The notes: generated by a model not told the origin, from the letters alone. 64,000 nt of DNA from Epichloe hybrida (GCA_019022495.1 JAFEKR010000024.1:434001-498000); one strand, 5' to 3'; shown: positions 43,441 to 54,762, counted from the first letter of the stretch. A program made the numbers and translations.

Positions 43441-45410
43441 TCACACATCCTCGTGGCCTTTCTCAACTCCAGGCTGTTGCTTGCCAATGTATTCGGATTT
43501 CTTCAACATGTTCCACTTGTCTTCTTCCGAGTCGAGATGGCGGAAACAGAACCAGAATGCGACACCACCAACAGCAGCAATGCAGGCGATGACGGTGTAG
43601 TTCCATACCAGGAGAGGGTCGTCGGACAGGGGGGTGAATGCCTGGCCGATGGCGGACGAGACGGCGCTCATGAACAGGTTGATGCTCATCACTAGGGACT
43701 TCATGTTCTCGGGAGCCTTGGAGAAGGCATACTCGTATGAAGTGACGTTGGCGAAGATTTCGGCGACACCAATCAGGATGTACGGCAAGCTCTGGGCCCA
43801 GACATTGATGGGCGCAGGGTCACACTTCTTGCCGTTGGCGTACCAGCCACAGGGGCTCTTCTCGTAAATGTAGTATTGCATGACGGCGGATGCCACCATG
43901 GACAGGGCAGCGATGAGGAAACCGCACGTCATTCGCTTGATGGGGGTGAAGGCGACTCCCATCTTGCGAAGGCCAGGGTAGAGCAAGTGATCAATGATGG
44001 GAATCATGACGACAATGGAAATGGGGTTCAAGTTCTGAAGAACATCGTTGGGGACGCCGTTTCGCTGCATCGTGCTGGCCTGGGTGGTCAAGTTGGCCGT
44101 CATCTGGTTATACGACAAGAAGAAGATGGGCAGGAACAGGAAGACCTTGCAGGCCATGAGACCGCGGCGGACTTCGTCTACCCAGGCGTCGTCATAAGTC
44201 ATCCAGCCAGGGCGCTGCTCGACGGGAACCCGGGAGGGCTTGGCAACTTCCCAGGTGAATCCCTTGACACCTGAGCGCTTGCGGGCGAACCAGGCCATTT
44301 TGAGGAACTTGGAGAGGACGGAACCAGTGGGGGGCTTGAGCTTGTACTTGTTCTTCTGCGACCAGAGGACAACGGGTGCGAGCAGGAACAGGGCAGTGGG
44401 AATCAGGAATGCGAGCCAGAAGCCGACGAATTTCTCAACATATACCATGCCGATCTGGCCGGTGAGGGAGCCAATGTTGATGCAAAGGTAGAAGTACAGA
44501 AAGATTCGGGTGTTGGTCACGGCGGGGTCGACAATGACGCGCTCGCCGTTGCGAACTTGGATGCGCGGGAGAACATCTTCGTTCTGTTCGGCAAGCAATG
44601 GAGAGACATTGGCCTTGAAGAAACCAGTGCCGACGCAAAGACAGAGCAGGCCGATGATGAAGGCCGCAAAGGACGACTTGTTGTGTACAATGACTGCTGG
44701 CGCCGAGGCCGCGACCAAAACAGCGTGAGCAATGGTGGAGATGCCGATGGCAAGATGGAGAGTCCAGAAACGACCCATGCGAGCGTCAGCAACCCAGGCA
44801 CTGTAGTACTCGGTAGAATGCAGCAAATGACTGTTAGCAGGAGAGTCTACCACGGGGAACCCCAAAGGAAGAAAATACATAGAATAGTAGTCTAGCCAAG
44901 CAGGAAATGCACAGCTTACCCGACAAGAGGCATCATGTAAGCAAAGAACTGGTTAAACAGGCTGATGCCCTGCGCAGCCTTGGGGCCCATACCCAAAGCG
45001 CCAGGGCTACCGTCTGGATCAGGGTCGGCACCAGTGGTAGATCCTGCTGGCAGAGGGTGATTGACGAAATTCGTGTACAAGACAGCCGAGCCGTAGTATG
45101 AGAAACGCTCGCAAAGCTCGACAAAGGCAATTGTCCACATGGCCCACATGATCTTTCCAGAAACACGGCGCAGGGTCCTCATCTCCTCGTCGGTGGGTTT
45201 GCCCTCGTAGTCATTGTCATGGTCATGGTCATGGTCATGGTCATGGTCATGGTCATCAAGCATCTTCCCATCATGGTTCTGCAAGGACGCCTCGCGGGCA
45301 TGGACGTCCATTGAGCCCTTGGAAGGGTTCACGGCGCGGCCGCGGGTCTCGGGATCAGCCAAGCCCGACCAGGCAATGGCGTCGTTGTCAAGATTGACAG
45401 TGGTGGTCAT
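43441..45410 (-). CDS. PTR2: Proton-coupled oligopeptide transporter (POT/PTR2 family)
   Basis: Plasma-membrane symporter importing di- and tripeptides. Exons 44920-45410 and 43441-44800 flank a 119-bp intron (GTAAGC..CTACAG) and join LMPLVG to AWVADARMGRF, 616 residues. Family signatures are ELCERFSYYG in TM1 and FFKANVSPLLAEQ in TM5. About 12 TM helices, with the long loop after TM6 (KMAWFARKRSGVKGF). The last helices contain IFANVTSYEYAFSKAPENMKS, the conserved PTR2 region. The cytosolic N-terminus has a run of six His-Asp pairs, expanded from a TCATGG hexanucleotide repeat, not part of the family core. Confidence 0.94.
45217..45256 (-). repeat. Hexanucleotide (TCATGG) repeat encoding a His-Asp tract in PTR2
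   Basis: Six perfect TCATGG units on the plus strand at 45217-45252, then TCATCA. Read on the minus strand they code for alternating His and Asp in the PTR2 N-terminus. Confidence 0.93.
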
Positions 45411-46102
45411 TGTGAAATGCAGTTGTCGTCGGTGGTGGACAATGAAGCGAGGACGGAGCCTTCATGTTTCTTCAGGAATCGGGGATGCGGCCAGATTTAA
45501 ACAACAAAGTAATCCGCACAACCAACCACGCTTCTGCATGGCCTGCGGTCCAAACGTGCTGGGGAACGCGCTGGGGAACGTGCTGAGGAAACGGGACAGA
45601 TCCGGGGAACGACAACGACTTAACGACGGCATCCATTGTGCCGCGCTGCTCGAACAGCCAAAAAATGCGCCAAGATTGGCCAAGACATTCAAAAGATCCC
45701 ATTCCCCGTTTGTGGCGGTTCTGGCCTCGAAGCTGATTCATCAACTTGCAAGTGTGGGCGGGGCCTTGGTTCAACATCCACAACATCCACAACATCCACG
45801 CCTCGTATCGTGCAGGGCCGATTACGCCCAGCGTCGCTCAGCAATAAAATCGCCCCAATATAAATCAAGATGGGTAATTCGTGATTCGTGCATCCTAGGA
45901 TAATGGCGTCAGCCTCGTTTCTGTTCCTTCTCGCCTCGCGGGGCATGCATAGTTGCGACGGAGCATGGGCATGGGCATGGGCACACACGCAATCAGTCTA
46001 TCGTGTTTGTTGGAAAAGTGCCGCGACGAACTCACTGATAAGTTAGTAAAAATCGACAACCTCGGAGAATCCACGTCGTTTCCTGACGCGCATGGTCTCG
46101 GA
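45411..46102. other. PTR2 upstream and P450 3' region
   Basis: No gene seen. CTGGGGAACG direct repeats near 45558, three CAACATCCA units at about 45773-45799, and GGGCAT repeats near 45964. Confidence 0.5.
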
Positions 46103-47894
46103 TCAGTCTTGGCACGCGTCTCTTCTAGGAATAAATCGTACTTTGACGCCTGAGAGCATCAAGAGGAAGTACGCCTCCTTGTCTGCATCGTCCGGGACGG
46201 AAACCTCCACGTCAAAGTTGGCAAAAAGGGTGGCAATAATCTTGAACACCATCACCTCGGCCAAGTTCCGTCCTGGGCAACTCCTTGAACCGCCGCCCCA
46301 ATTGAGACTGTACTTCTCCATCATGCGAACAGATCTGGGTAATCTGGGTACAGTCTCGGCTCCCGTCTCGATCTCGGCGCATAGCCAACGACGGGGCTCG
46401 TATGAATCTGGCTTTGCGCCAAAAATCTCCTCTTTACGATGCAACGCGATGGGATTGCATCCAACAGTTGTGTTGGGAGGTACATTGAATCCATGTAAAT
46501 GCAAACCCGTGCGTGGTGTCTTGCGTGGAAGCGACATGGCTACCACGGGGTGAAGTCGCATAGCTTCGCGAATGGCAGCCTTTGTATAAGGCAGTCGGTT
46601 ACTGCCTGCGTATGCAGATGCACCTTTTGTCCTTCGCACTTCATCGGTGACCGTTTGTCGGACGTTACTGTGAGATCCGATCATAGCCACGGCCGCCGTC
46701 AAGGTTGATGCCATGGTTTCATGGCCAGCGCCGAAGTTGGTAACAGCCATCTTGCGAAGGTAGTTGTCGTTGAATTCGGGCTTTTCCTTATGCAGCTGAA
46801 TCAGATCGCCAAAAATGTCCATGCGGTTGTCCTTGTGTGAGTTCGGCCTGAGCAAGGCTCTGATGCGACGTACCACCAGCCTATTCACATGCTGTTGCAT
46901 GTTAGCTGAGTAGCTTTTGCATGCCGCCATTTGTGCTCAGCGCGGATATACTTACTGGGGAAAAGGATCTGAACTCTTTCGGAGTTTTGTAAGTGACCCC
47001 CCAACAGTATGCGAATAGTCTTCCCAGATGTGGCCACCATTGTTCCAACTTTTTCATGGTTGGGAACACCCCGAACAGGCTCTTTCTTCGCCAGCCTTGA
47101 TAACTGTGTTCCAATGTTCCCCAGTCGGTGCCATCGCGAAACATCCCTGGAGACCATGACAGCACAGCTGCGCCCAGGCACTCTACCGTAATGATATGCA
47201 TCCACTCCTTGAGGTCGACTTCTTGACCATCAAGCTCTGCGAGTCGTTTTATCGCGACCTTGAGCGTCGAGCTAATGGCCTCCTCATGCTTCAACATATT
47301 CGCAGCACTGTAGACTCTGCCTATCAAGCGCCTCTGTAGGCGGTATCGCTTCATACTGCGCTCTGATAACAGATCCAACGTGTCTGTAAAGTGTGTCTTG
47401 AGCCGCCAGTCGACGTGCGGCCTGCTCAAAGCTGTGGCCACTGATTTTCAACCTTAGCTTCTCCGTGTCGTTGTTGTCTCGGCAACAGCAAACTTACGAT
47501 AGAAATCTGACTTCTCGAATCCTTTACCAGTGCCTGGAAAATCTCGCCCCATGTCAGCTTCATTCTCGTCCACAAATGCCCGGGCACCGGTGTGCGTACA
47601 GTAAATCTGATCGAATGCTTGCGGAGTGTTGAACCACACCTCATTCGGGCCAACTCGTACAACGTCACCGTACTTCTTGTGCAATTCCAGCCCTAGCTTC
47701 GCCAATCTTCCTTGAACTATGTTCTTCGCATACCAAAAGTCGGACATGGCAGCTAGTTTGGGGCCGGGGACCTGGGCCAGTGGGTGGAAAGTGATGCGAT
47801 ACAGCGCTACAGTCATGGCAAGCACAAGTAGTGCTAAGCAGCTGAAGCGCAGCGTGGCAAGTAGAATATGGCCCAAGTCAATGGCATTCGCCAT
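46103..47894 (-). CDS. Cytochrome P450 monooxygenase next to an MFS exporter
   Basis: Three exons were inferred: 47498-47894, 46956-47440 and 46103-46891, 556 residues. The start at 47894 (MANAIDLGHILLATLRF) gives one N-terminal anchor and the hinge FHPLAQVPGPKLA; ATG 47936 upstream is also in frame. Motifs: I-helix FGAGHETMAST, ExxR AAIREAMRLHP and heme site NWGGGSRSCPGRNLAE, with Trp for the usual Phe, as in some fungal P450s. Intron 2 ends with a clean CTAAC branch point and CAACAG. Substrate unknown. It lies head-to-tail behind the MFS gene on the same strand. Confidence 0.87.
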
Positions 47895-47936
47895 GGTGGG
47901 ATTGAACAACAGCATCAAGGCAGCGGTTTCGCCCAT

Positions 47937-48380
47937 ATGGCGAGCAAGCCTTGCCGAATTTCCCTCCAACTAACCGAGCGATGGGCCATACATTGACGTG
48001 AGATGCCTTGAGCGTTCGAGACCCGACGGAAGATATACTCGCCACAAGACGAGGCGGCCATGGTCGTTTGGTGCCGCAATTGTGATGTAGACTCTGTCCA
48101 TGCGTGTGCATCCATGTGTGTGTGTACACTGTGCAAGTTGTCGAAGACGAAAAATTCACGGCCCAACCTTGCTGGAGTGCCTAGGGTAGCTAGAGTGGGG
48201 CTCGGTAAACAAAGGGTCTCAGACACACAACGCTGTCCCGCGATAGTTACGTCCTATTCTTGTCTCGAAGACTCTTGTATTCTCAAACCGAGGAAATGTT
48301 AAAGCAAATCAAACGACCTGCTTATACGATGTCTTCATCACTTGCGACTAGCACTCCAATTAGAGCTCCTCTGCATCGAT
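47937..48380. other. Intergenic between P450 and MFS genes
   Basis: Promoter of the P450 and terminator of the MFS gene. A GTGTGTGT tract lies near 48117. No gene seen. Confidence 0.5.
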
Positions 48381-50000
48381 TCAATCGGTGGCGGAACCGG
48401 AGCCGTGGTCCTCCACGCTTTGCAATTTCTTCCTTTCCTCCCGCGCTTTTGCCTTTGCCCTCCACCTCATACCGAATTTGAGTAGCACGAGCAAGGGAAC
48501 TAAACCTATGAAATACAGGCCTCCGACAAGTGTAAATGCGGGACCAGCCCCCATAGCATCGATCACAGGGATAATGGCAGCACTGGCACCAGCACCGACA
48601 AGACAGCGAGTTAGGTTGTTGGCAGCGGTCGCGGTACCGGCCTTTCCAGGGTTGAAGTCGACGAGCAAAATGTTGGCAGCGTTGTTGAACCCAATCATAC
48701 CGACACCTAGCATGAAACTCAACAAGCACGGCACAGCGACGTGGGTGACTGCATGCATTGCCCATCCCCAACCGATCAGACTCGTTCCAGCGAGGCCAAG
48801 CAACGGAAGCCCGATTTCGAGACGGGCTCGTTCCAGAGGAAACTCTGAGAGATCTTGTTGTCGCCTGCGATCATAAGGAACGCCAGATCTGATGCAATGA
48901 CGCTTGAAGTTGTAGTTGATGAAGGGGCCGACAATCAATGCAGCGCCGATAGACCCAACGGCCAAGGGCAGGTACATCAAGCCAACTTGGACTTCATTGT
49001 AGCCGTATTTATCCGCGAACAGGGTTGGCATCGCCGTCGAGATGCAGTAAAAGCCAGCAAAAACAAGGCTGCTGGTCCAGAGCAACAGACCGTTCACTCT
49101 CTCAAAAAGGAGAAACAGTGATTCGAGAACATTTGGCGCCTGAAACTTGAACTTGTTCTGCTTGCTTGCCGAGCTCGCGCCTGTTGCCACTTTCTCGAGT
49201 GTGTTCCCGCGCCGGAGCTTTCTCCTCCGCCGACGCTGCACAATCTGCCAGACAGACCTGTACAGAGGGGGCGGAGCGACGGAGCCATCGTCGACTATCC
49301 GACGACACGTCTCCGGGAAAAATAAGATGATGAACACTAACGCCACGCCAGAAGATATAGCGAGGAACCAGAATATAGATCTCCAACCAAGATATTGCGA
49401 AAGAACTCCGCCAATGATGGGTCCAAGCGATGGAGCAAAAACTGTTGGAACAACGGTGAGCCCAATGTACTGCCCCCTCTCAGCTGACGTCACGACGTCT
49501 GCAACGACGGCCGTACAAAGGGCGACGGTGCTACTTGATCCAGCGGACTGGAGACATCTCAGACCAAGAAGAGCACCGTAACTCGGAGCTGAAGCAAGCC
49601 CGATGTTGGCTGCGATGTAGACGACGAAGCATCCGACGTACGCCGGTCGACGGCCCCCACTGTCGGCTAGTGAGCCTATAAACATGGGAGTTATGCCTTG
49701 AAAGATCATATAAGTCGTTATTGTCAAATTCATCTGCGTATCAGTCACCTGAAGATCTTTTGACAGCTGCGTCAATGCTGGCAAGTATATCTGAGCGGTG
49801 AGAGGTGAGAAGATTGCCGTGCAGGCAGCCCCAAGGACGACACTTCGTTTTTGCCATGATGTCAAGACTGAGTACGGTGCGGCGTTGTTTTCTCCCGAGC
49901 GTGAAGGCGACTGTTCAATGTCCGTGTGACTGTGCTCATTTGATGATGGCAACGCACCCTGTTGGCCGTTTTCAAGCGATTTCAGATTCGCCTGCTTCAT
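48381..50000 (-). CDS. MFS drug:H+ antiporter, DHA1 type
   Basis: Single-exon exporter of 539 residues starting MKQANLKSLE. A soluble N-terminus of about 50 residues is followed by TM1 (VVLGAACTAIFSPLTAQIYLPAL). The loop 2-3 signature GSLADSGGRRPAYVG, the motif-C-like GPIIGGVLSQYLGWRSIFWFL and 12 hydrophobic segments split by a basic central loop (RRRRRKLRRG) follow. This fits yeast Qdr/Flr-like proton antiporters for drugs, polyamines or metabolites. It is head-to-tail with a P450, a common pairing in small metabolite or detoxification loci; substrate unknown. A MITE begins 170 bp upstream of the start. Confidence 0.92.
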   Translation of the reverse strand: MKQANLKSLENGQQGALPSSNEHSHTDIEQSPSRSGENNAAPYSVLTSWQKRSVVLGAACTAIFSPLTAQIYLPALTQLSKDLQVTDTQMNLTITTYMIFQGITPMFIGSLADSGGRRPAYVGCFVVYIAANIGLASAPSYGALLGLRCLQSAGSSSTVALCTAVVADVVTSAERGQYIGLTVVPTVFAPSLGPIIGGVLSQYLGWRSIFWFLAISSGVALVFIILFFPETCRRIVDDGSVAPPPLYRSVWQIVQRRRRRKLRRGNTLEKVATGASSASKQNKFKFQAPNVLESLFLLFERVNGLLLWTSSLVFAGFYCISTAMPTLFADKYGYNEVQVGLMYLPLAVGSIGAALIVGPFINYNFKRHCIRSGVPYDRRRQQDLSEFPLERARLEIGLPLLGLAGTSLIGWGWAMHAVTHVAVPCLLSFMLGVGMIGFNNAANILLVDFNPGKAGTATAANNLTRCLVGAGASAAIIPVIDAMGAGPAFTLVGGLYFIGLVPLLVLLKFGMRWRAKAKAREERKKLQSVEDHGSGSATD

Positions 50001-50170
50001 GGCCACCAGTTTCCAGGTCGATTTTCAGACCAGGCATCAGGGTGTTATTGAAATTATTCGATCGAAGCCAAAAAGACAAAAATACCTCTGGGAGGGAGCC
50101 TTTTTGTCTGAGATCCAGACGATGCGCCACCCCTGCCGTTGTCGGGGAATTGTCCCAATTTTCGGGCATA

Positions 50171-50436
50171 CAGTCCACCCCCTGTTTGATTTTACACAAC
50201 TACAAGCCCCACGCGGGGCGGCTACTATCAGCTCTTAGTGGCTGCTGCTAGTGGAGCTGTTAGGGGTGCTATAGGTTATGTACGCTAGTAAGAGGTACTT
50301 AATAGCCCTAGGAAATTTCACCTATAATAAGGTACTTCCTACCCCACTTAGTGCTACGCTAGGCCACGGCTTGATATGTCATTGGCCTGCTACCCCTAGT
50401 CATGTACTCGTGTAAAATCAAACAGGGGGTGGACTG
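50171..50436. mobile_element. Tc1/mariner-like MITE with perfect 27-bp TIRs
   Basis: A 266-bp element bounded by perfect inverted repeats of 27 bp (50171-50197 and 50410-50436; they start CAGTCCACCCCCTGTTTG) and flanked by TA on both sides, the Tc1/mariner target. No coding capacity. The perfect ends imply recent movement, in contrast to the RIP-eroded copia element. A diverged relative lies at 41165-41424. Confidence 0.9.
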
Positions 50437-51113
50437 TATAAGGGGGGGCATGGCACGGGTCGGACATAACGGCCGGCAGAACGGCGAGTCTGGTGCCGGA
50501 TCGGCGCCGGATCGGTGCCGACGTCGGCCAAAAACTTGTTGACGGAACATTTGAGGTTGAGCCTCAGTTATATTCAGACTGGTTTAAGTACTAACGGTAT
50601 TATAAACTTACCTCTTAGCTAGATAATAGTAAACCTTATTAGACATCCCTGCTGGTTGTGCAGTATGACATGGGGAGCCTGCTGACAACTGTCAGATCTT
50701 GAACAGGGGCCTGATGTAATGGGAACGGCACACTCAATCAACTGTTAAAAGCAACAGACCAGCGACTTGTTGCCCGATCAAGTCAGAAGAGCGGTTCGCT
50801 ATCAATCAAACAATTTTTTTTTAATTTTATTCTATAATATGCGCTGAGCCAATCTTGCTATCTGCGTGTGTGATGGAATCAGTACCTGGGTAAGGTAAAG
50901 TACGGATTATTACTGGTTCTAGCAAAAAGATGTCACTTGGCAAATGAACAGCGGGCCCAGAGATATTCCGCTTCCGCCTGCACCCCTGAGCCAGGTACAA
51001 GCCACGTACCTTGGTACCATTCTATGTATTTTCGGCGGACCCAGAGGAGCTACATGAGGACACGATCTTCACGAGCTGCAACTTGCGCGCTGCACAAAAT
51101 CAAGGCTGCTATC
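50437..51113. other. Intergenic, no gene seen
   Basis: Between the MITE and BOS1. GCCGGATCG/GGTGCCG direct and inverted repeats at 50491-50527, and an AT-rich patch near 50812-50840. Confidence 0.5.
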
Positions 51114-51898
51114 ATGGTGAGCGACCCCGCATCGTACTTCATATGTAACAAGACTAATTACCATATCGACAGAACGTCCAGTATAACTCTGCCCTGCGGC
51201 AGAGCAAATCGATTCGCAGCGAACTCGAGACGCTCAACTCCAAAGGCGCCCCCTCCGCCGGTGACATTGGCAACGTGTCGGCGTCGCTGTCGTCATTCTC
51301 CAAGACGATCGACGAATACAACCAACTTGCACGACAAGAAATCGTTCCAAAGAAGCAAGGCGAAGCCTTTGAGCGGGTCAAGCGATTCCGGGAAGACCTG
51401 TCCGATTTCCGATCCCAGATCGATGGCCTGAAGAAAGCTCGAGACGACGCACATCACCAGAACAACAGAGCAGAATTGCTCGGCAGAAGACCTTACAATG
51501 CCACTCCCGAAAATCCATACGCAAACACTCCGACCAGCACCAACTCTGCCTTCCAGCCTCGGCAATCGTCACAAACGAGCGGCCACTTGACAACCGGGTC
51601 CGCAGACGAAATGCGAGAGGCGCATGCTTTCAGAGAGCAGAACTTCTTTGCCAACACTCACTCGGCCCTGGATGAATATATCGCCAGGGGGCAGGCTGTT
51701 CTGGGCGACTTGGGACAGCAACGGGAAATGCTCAAGAACACGCAAAAGAGACTGTACAGCGTTGGCACCACCCTGGGCATCAGCGGAGATACCATACGAA
51801 TGGTGGAAAGGCGGGCTCGACAAGACAAGTGGCTGTTCTCGGGAGGAGTCGTCGTGTTCTTCTCATTTTGTTGGTTAGTGCTGCACTACCTACGATGA
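51114..51898 (+). CDS. BOS1: Bos1-type Qb-SNARE (ER-Golgi transport)
   Basis: v-SNARE that acts with Bet1, Sed5 and Sec22 in ER-to-Golgi vesicle fusion. The first coding exon appears to be only the start codon (51114-51116), followed by a 56-bp intron (GTGAGC..CGACAG). Exon 2 (51173-51898) begins NVQYNSALRQSKSIRSEL, matching the family N-terminus. Conserved parts: FSKTIDEYNQLARQE, ELLGRRPYNATPENPYAN, a SNARE helix with YIARGQAVLGDLGQQRE and NTQKRLYSVGTTLGISGDTI, and a C-terminal anchor (GVVVFFSFCWLVLHYL). Total 242 residues, no lumenal tail. Confidence 0.93.
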
Positions 51899-52107
51899 AC
51901 AGTTGCGTCTTAGGCTGCGGGTATGCTGTACTTGGGAAAAGAACATTGAGCATGGCGTCTTTGGGGTATACGGGTTCAGCACATTGCAGATTTATCTTCT
52001 TCTTACGGGGGGAGCTTTTTAACTTTTCAGTTGCAACTTTTTTCTTTTTCTTTTTTCCCGGAAATTCTCCATTTCCTCTTTGATTGAATCCGTCGGCTTC
52101 GCCCATT

Positions 52108-53077
52108 CTAAACCTCGTCCTCCCCATCAACAGGACGGAGAGCTATGGTGAAAAGCACGTCCTTTGTGGTATGGATCTCGACACATCTAGTACGAGGCAA
52201 CAGGTGATTACTGGTGCTTAGCTTTCCTCCAATCTTGGACTCCCAATCAGACACATCCCATTCCAGGCCTCTGGTGGTAATGCGGCTTGGCTCTTGAAGC
52301 GGGATGATTCCAACGTGTTTCCCAAACACAGCATCCTCGCCGTCTTCGTTGACGTGAATCTTGTGTGTTCCGGATTTCAGCAAAAAAGTCAGACTTGACC
52401 CGGACAGCAGGTATATTCGGCCAGTGGCGTAATCAGGCTCTGATTGAAAGAGATAAAGGTGGTGCAGCTGACTCAGGCCCTGATCAACCCGGCCGCCGAT
52501 GCCGCCGAGCGCGACAATATCCATGGCACCGAGCTGTGACTTGCGAATCCAGTTGATGGCTTTCCCGAAGTCGGCGGATTCCTGGTCAGTGTCGTGAATG
52601 ACCAGCGCGGGCGTGGGTTGTGACGAGTAGAAGTCCCTCACGGAGGGAGAAAGGGAGTCCAAGTCACCAATGATGGCTTGCAGATTCGACTGAACAATGT
52701 TAAACCTCCCTGAGTCAACGGCATATACCTCGAGTTCTGGGGCACTGATGCACTGACAAATTTTCCTCGGAACGAAGACAGCTCATGCAGTCGGTTGGCG
52801 CCGCCATCGGCAGCAACTCTCAGTTTCGCTAAATAACAACAACAAACCCTGGTCAGCACGCAATGTAGATCTGATGACAATTGAGCTGCAAAATGTGATG
52901 GGTTTCCCCCTCCCCCCGCCGCAGGCAGATCTGTCGTCGTTTACCATTCTTCCACAGTCTGCGCAAGGTGGCTCCATTTTTCAGAGGCTGGTTAAGGACC
53001 AATAACGCGAATTCCTGGGAATTATCATGATCCTCTAGCAGCTTGGCGGGGTGCCACTCAAATTCCTTGGTGGACAT
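52108..53077 (-). CDS. THI80: Thiamine pyrophosphokinase with an apparent 1-nt frameshift
   Basis: Makes thiamine pyrophosphate from thiamine and ATP. Exon 1 (52945-53077) reads MSTKEFEWHPAKLLEDHDN. After a 116-bp intron, exon 2 (from 52828) reads KLRVAADGGANRLHEL, the conserved active-site start. At 52761-52764 (four A on the coding strand) the frame changes by one: family sequence continues only in the next frame (ISAPELEVYAVDSGRFN, IIGDLDSLSPSVRDFY, VALGGIGGRVDQGL) to the stop at 52108. All blocks are otherwise conserved, so a homopolymer sequencing error is as likely as a real mutation. TPK is normally essential and single-copy. It converges with BOS1 (209 bp between stops). Confidence 0.85.
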
Positions 53078-53698
53078 GTTACGTCCTGGGTCCCGGAAAG
53101 TTTGCAAGTTTCCGTCGATGTTTTCTGGCGCCGAGAGGGGAACGAGAGGAAGGCGGTCTGATGCCCGGGGTGGGAGAATCGAACAATGGGACCAGACAGA
53201 CAACAACTTTCAGGGCGAGAGGGTGTGATTCATCAATCTTCAAGGTTGGCAATTTCTCAAGCATATGTAGGCGCGTGCACCGACTACCAGGATCAAAAGT
53301 TTCGCACAGTAGTGGGACCTTGGGATGGCACAATGCACACAAAAAAAGTTTCGAGTTATATATATTAACACGTGGCAGCTGCATTATTCCAAAACGCTTG
53401 TTGTGTTGTCATGCGGCATGCCCCCCCCGCTCTATTAGAGGCTTCACAATCTCTTCGGATAACCGGATAACCGGATAAACACCGGTGTAGTGGTTGGTGC
53501 CTTTTGCTGAACCTTACCGCCCCCCCGGTTCCGTGAAGTCATCGGGAACGCTGACCAATCAATGCAGACAGACACTTTTTTTCCCTGGTGGAATATTTAT
53601 TTTCCAAGTCAATGAATGCAATTTTGCTCGCGCAGCATCACAACCCGGTTCGCAACATCGTTGGAAGATTCCTGTTTCCGTCTCGGCAGGGCCACAGC
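53078..53698. other. Divergent promoter region between TPK and MIA40
   Basis: No gene seen. GGATAACCGGATAACCGGATAA direct repeats at about 53457-53478 may be a regulatory or simple repeat. Confidence 0.5.
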
Positions 53699-54762
53699 AT
53701 GTATCGCGCAACCTTGCGAAGCGCGTCGCGACAGACTCTGGGAGCCCTGGGTTACTCCCGGTCTGCACCTCGACGGCTCGCTTCCACGTCCACGTCCCCC
53801 GCCGATCGGCCACGATCATGGAAGAGTCTCGCGCTGAGATGGGGCCTGGCCATTGGCGCCTCCGTCACCTACTACTACAACATAGGCTCCGTGTTCGCAG
53901 AGGAGACAGAACAAGGTACTTCCAGATATCCGCCCGCCCGACCGCGTCACCACAAAAGGTTTTCCAGCAAACACCCCAGCTAACCAGCGCCGAAAATGGC
54001 TCCAAAGCACCCCGACCAACATCCGCTCCGTTGACTTTCGCAGAATCTGATCTGCCCACCGTCGAGTCTGTCGTCGAGAAAAAGAGGCAGCAGCTGGGTG
54101 ACAGATCCGAAGAGCAGCCCGAATCATCCCAAGTCCAGCCGACCGAATCCACGACCCCTGAGACCGGCACCGACGCGCAGACCACTACAGCTTCTGCTTC
54201 CCCAGAGGCGCCGCTGGAGGAGGAGGCGGAGACGGAAGGCGGCCAAGAGGGCGCGTTCAATCCCGAAACCGGCGAAATCAATTGGGACTGCCCATGTCTT
54301 GGCGGAATGGCCCACGGTCCTTGTGGCGAGGACTTCAAGACGGCATTCAGCTGCTTCGTCTTCTCCAACGCGGAGCCCAAGGGCATGGACTGCATCGATA
54401 AGTTCCAGTATGCCAAGGCCTTTTTTTCAAAAGTGCTCACGCACCACGGCACGTCACGCTGACACACACACCATCACAGGGGCATGCAGGAATGCTTTAG
54501 GCGATACCCGGATATCTACGGCGCCGAACTCACAGATGATGAGGGCGGTGAAGACGGAGCACCTGGGGGAGACGGAGCTTCTCGCGAGGAAGGTGCTTCA
54601 AGCTCTTCTTCTTCAAGAATTGACCCACCTGAGACGGAAGAGTCGAAAAGTGCTCGGCCAGTGGCCGACAATGGTGTACCAAAGCAGTGGGAGGACGCCA
54701 CCGACGCGGACAGCAAGGACGCACAAAAGGAACAGCCAGGAAAGCTGGAAAGCAAGGAATAG
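53699..54762 (+). CDS. MIA40: Mitochondrial intermembrane-space oxidoreductase MIA40
   Basis: Import receptor and disulfide donor of the Mia40-Erv1 relay. N-terminal presequence ([18 protein letters not shown]) and an inner-membrane anchor ([18 protein letters not shown]). A long acidic linker leads to the catalytic CPC in [14 protein letters not shown] and the twin CX9C pairs [11 protein letters not shown] and CIDKFQGMQEC; the second pair is completed across the last splice junction. Exons: 53699-53915, about 53988-54407 and 54480-54762. Introns are GTACTT..ACCAG and GTATGC..CACAG. Phases at intron 1 do not match with the obvious borders, so that junction is unsure. An in-frame upstream ATG lies at 53612. 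Converges on the OM14-like gene. Confidence 0.92.

Noticed and set aside
45472..45988. Minus-strand frames upstream of PTR2
   Set aside because: Composed of CAACATCCA and GGGCAT repeat translation; no family resemblance.
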